Assembly (NCBI GenBank): GCA_021798075.1
Contig: JAJZYO010000051.1
Span: 1-9,900, forward strand
DNA: 9,900 bases
Direction of reading: 5' to 3'
DNA from: Actinomycetes bacterium
Lineage (GTDB): Bacteria > Actinomycetota > Acidimicrobiia > Acidimicrobiales > Palsa-688
The notes under the pieces were generated by a model. The model did not search any database. It was not told where the DNA came from and worked only from the letters and a program-made list of their open reading frames with translations. Below, piece by piece: positions 7,402 through 9,900 of this stretch. The translations under genes were made by a program, and so were the position numbers. Each line of letters opens with the position of its first letter. Position 1 is the stretch's first letter.

Positions 7402-7872
7402 GTGGGTCTCGATACTCCTGCCGTACGCAGCGTCGAAGGATCGGGGCTGGAGTACCACATAGTCAGGACCGAGGTCCCGTCGGGCCCGGAGGAGAGCGCC
7501 GTTTTGCAGGGGATCGACCTCGGTCAGCTTCTCCGGACGATCGTGGTGCGCCGCGGGGAGGACGATTACGTGTTCGTGCTCGTGCCCGGCGGCCGCCAGA
7601 TCGACTGGCCGAAGCTGCGAGCGGTGCTCGGCGTACGCCGCCTGTCGCTTCCTGACAAGGAGGAGGCGAAGAAGGCCACCGGTTACGACCGCGGAGCTAT
7701 CACCCCGCTGGGCTCGGCCAGAGCCTGGCCTGTCGTCGCCGACGAGGCTGTCGCCGCGGCGGGCACCGTGGCGATCGGCGCCGGAGCACGGGGGGCCAAC
7801 TTTCATGTCGACGCAGCACAGCTACTCGACTTGCTGGGTGCGCAAGTGGCGGATGTGACGAAGCCCGGCTGA
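7402..7872 (+). CDS. YbaK/EbsC-family aminoacyl-tRNA deacylase-like protein
   Basis: The YbaK/ProX fold hydrolyses mischarged aminoacyl-tRNAs (Cys-tRNA(Pro) for YbaK). The 156-residue protein shows the family order: N-terminal TPAVR-VEGSGLEYHIVR, the RTIVVRRGEDDYVFVLVPG strand pair (~45-63), DWPKLRAVLGVRRLSLPD (~68-85), and the substrate-pocket motif TGYDRGAITPLG (93-104). It ends with a glycine-rich IGAGARG strand. Arg45 stands where E. coli YbaK has its conserved lysine (K-T-L/I-V-V context); I believe this is common in actinobacterial members. The start is uncertain. The frame is open back to a TTG at 7312, but the extra 30 residues look unlike the family. GTG 7402 has TAAGGTGG five bases upstream, so I chose it; GTG 7393 and 7396 are alternatives. 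Confidence 0.85.
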   Translation: MGLDTPAVRSVEGSGLEYHIVRTEVPSGPEESAVLQGIDLGQLLRTIVVRRGEDDYVFVLVPGGRQIDWPKLRAVLGVRRLSLPDKEEAKKATGYDRGAITPLGSARAWPVVADEAVAAAGTVAIGAGARGANFHVDAAQLLDLLGAQVADVTKPG

Positions 7873-7893
7873 ACCAGCCAGGCCTGTAGCCCG

Positions 7894-8316
7894 TCAGCGG
7901 TCCTGGTGCCCCGTTTGGCCGTAGCCCTCTCGGAACGCCCGCCTGGCCGACCCGACGATGCGGCCAGCGCGCCCGGCCGCGTCGCGGATCATCGCATCGC
8001 GGCGCTCCGGGCGGCTTGCGCGACTCTGAGCTTCGCCCAGCCAGCGGCCCAGCCGGCGGGCATGATGGCTTTCGAGCGCGAGCGCCTCCTGGTAACCCCG
8101 GCGAAAGGCTCTCTTGCTGGCTTGGACTGAGCGCTTGACCAACCACCAGGACCCATATATGACGGCCGTGGTGCCGACGCCAACGGCGAGATCGATCGCG
8201 AGGTACTTGCCGTTGCCCCCGTTACTGTCCCATGCGACCCCCGTGAAGACGGCCACTGAGAACACGGCGAGCAAGAGCCGCCACACCAACCAGCGAGAGC
8301 GGCCCTTCACGGTCAC
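7894..8316 (-). CDS. Two-TM membrane protein with basic C-terminal tail, coupled to the DJ-1 gene
   Basis: GTG 8316 follows the TAA stop of the DJ-1/PfpI gene with no gap, so translation is probably coupled. The 140-residue product has a basic N-terminus, two membrane segments (about 9-29 and 38-60), and a long Arg-rich cytoplasmic tail. The tail contains a repeated element, AFRRGYQ (70-76) and AFREGYG (127-133), each following a Ser/Ala/Arg-rich stretch. The family is not recognised. It ends 21 bases from the convergent YbaK-like gene. A role with the DJ-1 protein is suggested only by the tight arrangement. Confidence 0.75.
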   Translation of the reverse strand: MTVKGRSRWLVWRLLLAVFSVAVFTGVAWDSNGGNGKYLAIDLAVGVGTTAVIYGSWWLVKRSVQASKRAFRRGYQEALALESHHARRLGRWLGEAQSRASRPERRDAMIRDAAGRAGRIVGSARRAFREGYGQTGHQDR

Positions 8317-8841
8317 TTACGCTCGCTCCGCCTCGAGAGCAGCCAAGAGCGCCTTCATCCAGGGCCCGAGGTCAGCCGGCGTGCGAGCCGAGATGAGGTT
8401 GCCGTCCACCACCGTTTCCTCGTCGGCCCAGTCGACGCCGGCGTTGACCATGTCATCGCGGATCGCGGCGACACTGGTCGCTCGGCGGCCTTTCAGGATG
8501 CCGGCGGAGATCGGGACCCAGCCGGCATGGCAGATGAAGGCGATCGGCTTGCCCGCGCGGTCGAAGGCTCGCACCAGCTCCAACACCGCTTTGGACCGGC
8601 GAAGGCGGTCCGGCGCGTACCCGCCGGGGACGACCAGCGCGTCAAAGTCGTCCTCGGCTACCTGATCGACGGAGGCGTCGACCTCGACCGGCCCGTGGCC
8701 CTTCTTCCCGCTTACCGGTGAGCGGTCGAGCCCGGCCACGGTGACGCCGATGCCCTCCTCTTTCAGCCGGTAGAGCGGGTAGAGGAGCTCCATGTCTTCG
8801 AAGAGGTCCGCTGCCAGCAACAGCACTTGTTTGGAGGCCAT
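8317..8841 (-). CDS. DJ-1/PfpI family protein (class I glutamine-amidotransferase-like)
   Basis: From ATG 8841 the product is 174 residues, the usual family length. Hallmarks are the acidic residue E15 in DLFEDMEL, the PGG turn at 72-74 (ALVVPGGYAPDRLR), and the nucleophile elbow with Cys104-His105 in IAFICHAGWV. After it come ILKGRRATSV, a DD-VNAGVDW segment and the conserved NLISARTPADLGPWM end. Members are variously described as chaperones, proteases or glyoxal-related deglycases/hydratases, and the activity is disputed, so only the fold is assigned. The frame is open back to 9015; the added 58 residues are Gly/Ser/Pro-rich, unlike the family, and lie opposite an Lsr2-containing frame, so I prefer 8841. 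No strong ribosome site precedes it. It is the first gene of a two-gene unit. Confidence 0.92.
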   Translation of the reverse strand: MASKQVLLLAADLFEDMELLYPLYRLKEEGIGVTVAGLDRSPVSGKKGHGPVEVDASVDQVAEDDFDALVVPGGYAPDRLRRSKAVLELVRAFDRAGKPIAFICHAGWVPISAGILKGRRATSVAAIRDDMVNAGVDWADEETVVDGNLISARTPADLGPWMKALLAALEAERA

Positions 8842-9108
8842 GGCACCCAGCCTAGGGCCGGTCCCACGGCTGCGCCCCAGTTCAACCGGTAACTGGGTTG
8901 GTGCGCCCGGGCTGGTGCCGCCCTCGGTCTCACGGCCGCCGGCACCGGGCGGGCCGGAGCCACTGCCGGATGGGGAGGGCTTGCCGCTGGTGATGTCGGG
9001 CATGCGCTCCGCCAAGCGCTGGGGGAGCGGGTCCCCGGGGGCCTCCGTGGGAGACGACGCTCCAACATTTCGGGCCTGGCATCGGGAGCCGGTCGTCTCA
9101 GCGGCGCA

Positions 9109-9246
9109 GTGCGAGGGGAGTCCCAGGCCCAGATCCGTGAATGGGCCCGAGCTCAGGGTTATGCCGTCGGGGACCGCGGCCGCATTCGCGGAGAAGTCCG
9201 TGCCGCTTATGGAGCGGATCAGTCAAAAGGAGCGCGACGCCGCTAG
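9109..9246 (+). pseudogene. Orphan Lsr2 C-terminal DNA-binding domain
   Basis: The frame ending at TAG 9244-9246 encodes SQAQIREWARAQGYAV, then GDRGRIRGEVRAAYGA, closely matching the C-terminal domain of the actinobacterial nucleoid protein Lsr2 (IREWAR-NG---S-RGRIP--V--AY). The RGR triplet (9175-9183) is the AT-hook-like loop that enters the minor groove of AT-rich DNA. The frame is open back to 8893 but has no ATG, GTG or TTG before GTG 9109. That start would give a 45-residue domain-only protein, with no ribosome site visible. The Lsr2 N-terminal dimerisation domain (~60 residues) is absent, and the upstream codons read as Gly/Ala/Arg-rich sequence of no known family. It is most likely a remnant; a domain-only protein or an undescribed fusion with an undetected start is possible. 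Confidence 0.65.
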
Positions 9247-9382
9247 GCATGTAGCCGTGGGCGCCAAGCCGGGCGCAACGGCCGCCGGCCCACTTGACCC
9301 CCTCACGTGGGACAACGGCACGTGCCATGTCCTTTCCGACGTCGGGGGCGGACCTCCGCCGTGGGGAGGTCACAGCAATAAC

Positions 9383-9407
9383 TGATGCATAGTGCACTTA
9401 TGCATCA
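9383..9407. promoter_or_regulatory. Perfect 9-bp dyad, operator-like
   Basis: TGATGCATA (9383-9391) and TATGCATCA (9399-9407) are perfect inverted repeats around a 7-base centre that is itself nearly palindromic (GTGCAC). The element sits in a local A/T-rich pocket between the Lsr2-like frame and the small membrane gene. No T-run follows on either strand, so a terminator is unlikely; a binding site for a dimeric regulator is more plausible. The target gene is unclear, because the nearest downstream start on the minus strand is over 500 bases away. Confidence 0.45.
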
Positions 9408-9510
9408 CTGTCTCAGAAATTTCGCCGTGATCTTCGGTGCATCGTTCGGCGGGCGTTGGCAGCCGCTCGGACCCCGGCCCTCGTCGTGCCGCCGAATACC
9501 CCGAACACCC

Positions 9511-9774
9511 TTACGTAGCCGTGAGCGCAGTGCCATGAGCCTCATGGGCCAGGACCTTGGCCACCCGGCACTCGAGACGGTCGCCCGGCTCGACTCGGGG
9601 AATCGAGTCGCCAAGGACGGTCAACGCCGCGCTCGCTTGCTCCATCTGGGCCTGAAGGAAGCGGCCGAGGGGCATCAGGCCTTTGAGGACCCGCTCCCGC
9701 CGCTCGTTACCGAGTAGGTACCAACCTCCAAGCGCGAGCAGCAGCCATACAGCCCAATTCGGCACCTTCAGCAC
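9511..9774 (-). CDS. Small single-pass membrane protein of unknown function
   Basis: GTG 9774 opens an 87-residue frame ending at TAA 9511-9513. Residues 6-22 (NWAVWLLLALGGWYLLG) form one N-terminal membrane segment followed by a strongly basic stretch (NERRERVLKG), so by the positive-inside rule the bulk is cytoplasmic. The remainder is moderately amphipathic and contains a PGDRLECRVAKVL strand-like segment with a single cysteine. No family is recognised. The hydrophobic segment favours this frame over the overlapping plus-strand frame, but no clear ribosome site precedes the start, so the call is moderate. Confidence 0.55.
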   Translation of the reverse strand: MLKVPNWAVWLLLALGGWYLLGNERRERVLKGLMPLGRFLQAQMEQASAALTVLGDSIPRVEPGDRLECRVAKVLAHEAHGTALTAT

Positions 9775-9843
9775 GCCGGCGACGCCCTACGCTGGAAGCA
9801 CAACCGGAAGTGAGTGCGGTAGTGAAATCGGAATGGAGGATGC

Positions 9844-9900
9844 CTGGTTGAGGATGTACTGAACCTGGAACGAGCAGTCGAAGCGAACGAGATCGTACGG
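9844..9900 (+). CDS. Possible start of a gene running off the right end
   Basis: After TGA 9823 a plus-strand frame stays open to the window end and reads LVEDVLNLERAVEANEIVR, charged and helical like a real protein start. GGAGGA at 9835-9840 is a strong ribosome site, but the only in-frame codon at suitable distance is CTG 9844 (or GTT 9847). ATG 9833, ATG 9840 and GTG 9822 open other frames that stop within 10 codons. Either a rare CTG start is used or a base is missing near 9845. Confidence 0.3.
   Translation, partial: MVEDVLNLERAVEANEIVR

Noticed and set aside
8842..9015. 58-residue N-terminal extension of the DJ-1 protein
   Set aside because: The segment is Gly/Ser/Pro-rich, has no family counterpart, and the usual family N-terminus begins exactly at ATG 8841. 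It remains a minor alternative.
9304..9326. Two CACGTG palindromes 15 bases apart
   Set aside because: CACGTG occurs elsewhere in the window, including in coding DNA, so the pair is not distinctive enough to call a regulatory element.
9351..9371. GACCTCC/GGAGGTC hairpin as a terminator
   Set aside because: The 7-bp stem is followed by no T-run on either strand, and such stems are common by chance in GC-rich DNA.
8792..9385. Plus-strand frame of 197 codons opposite the DJ-1 start
   Set aside because: It is antisense to the conserved start of the DJ-1 gene and in a different frame from the Lsr2 domain; no motif or ribosome site supports it.

Overview
The window is high-GC DNA with frequent GTG starts and reads as an actinobacterium. 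Two gene types point the same way. One is a secreted protein built from ~43-residue GY-LVGADGG-F-FG repeats, a style I associate with Acidimicrobiia. The other is an Lsr2-type DNA-binding domain, a family largely confined to Actinobacteria. The exact lineage is inference.

Layout: (1) 3-560 (+), C-terminal half of an MFS transporter cut by the window edge. (2) 968-1910 (-), a secreted Ig-like plus repeat-propeller protein split by a +1 frameshift, followed by a clear intrinsic terminator (897-925). (3) A divergent intergenic region with a dyad, then 2170-3672 (+), a diiron desaturase/hydroxylase fused to a Rieske ferredoxin. Both halves resemble MocD and MocE of rhizopine catabolism. (4) 3668-3838 (+), a fragment of kynureninase starting where the desaturase ends. 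(5) 3966-6181 (-), a NatA/NatB-type ABC-2 exporter operon (ATPase then permease, GTGA overlap). (6) 6182-6825, no intact gene, but a start-less C-terminal remnant of an oligogalacturonate-lyase/PD40-like propeller protein at 6409-6606. (7) 6826-7872 (+), a good sigma70-type promoter, a small Cys/His protein, and a YbaK/EbsC aminoacyl-tRNA deacylase-like protein. (8) 7894-8841 (-), a DJ-1/PfpI protein directly abutting a two-TM membrane protein gene. (9) 8842-9510, an orphan Lsr2 C-terminal domain and a perfect 9-bp dyad (9383-9407). (10) 9511-9774 (-), a small single-TM protein, and a possible gene running off the right end.

How the genes work together: the ABC pair forms one exporter. The fused desaturase-Rieske protein would be an oxygenase carrying its own ferredoxin, needing only a reductase that is not in the window. 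The DJ-1 and membrane-protein genes look translationally coupled. The most striking theme is gene decay. A frameshifted surface protein, a kynureninase scrap, a propeller-lyase tail and an Lsr2 tail occur within 9 kb, suggesting a rearranged or weakly constrained stretch, though assembly or sequencing errors could explain some of them.
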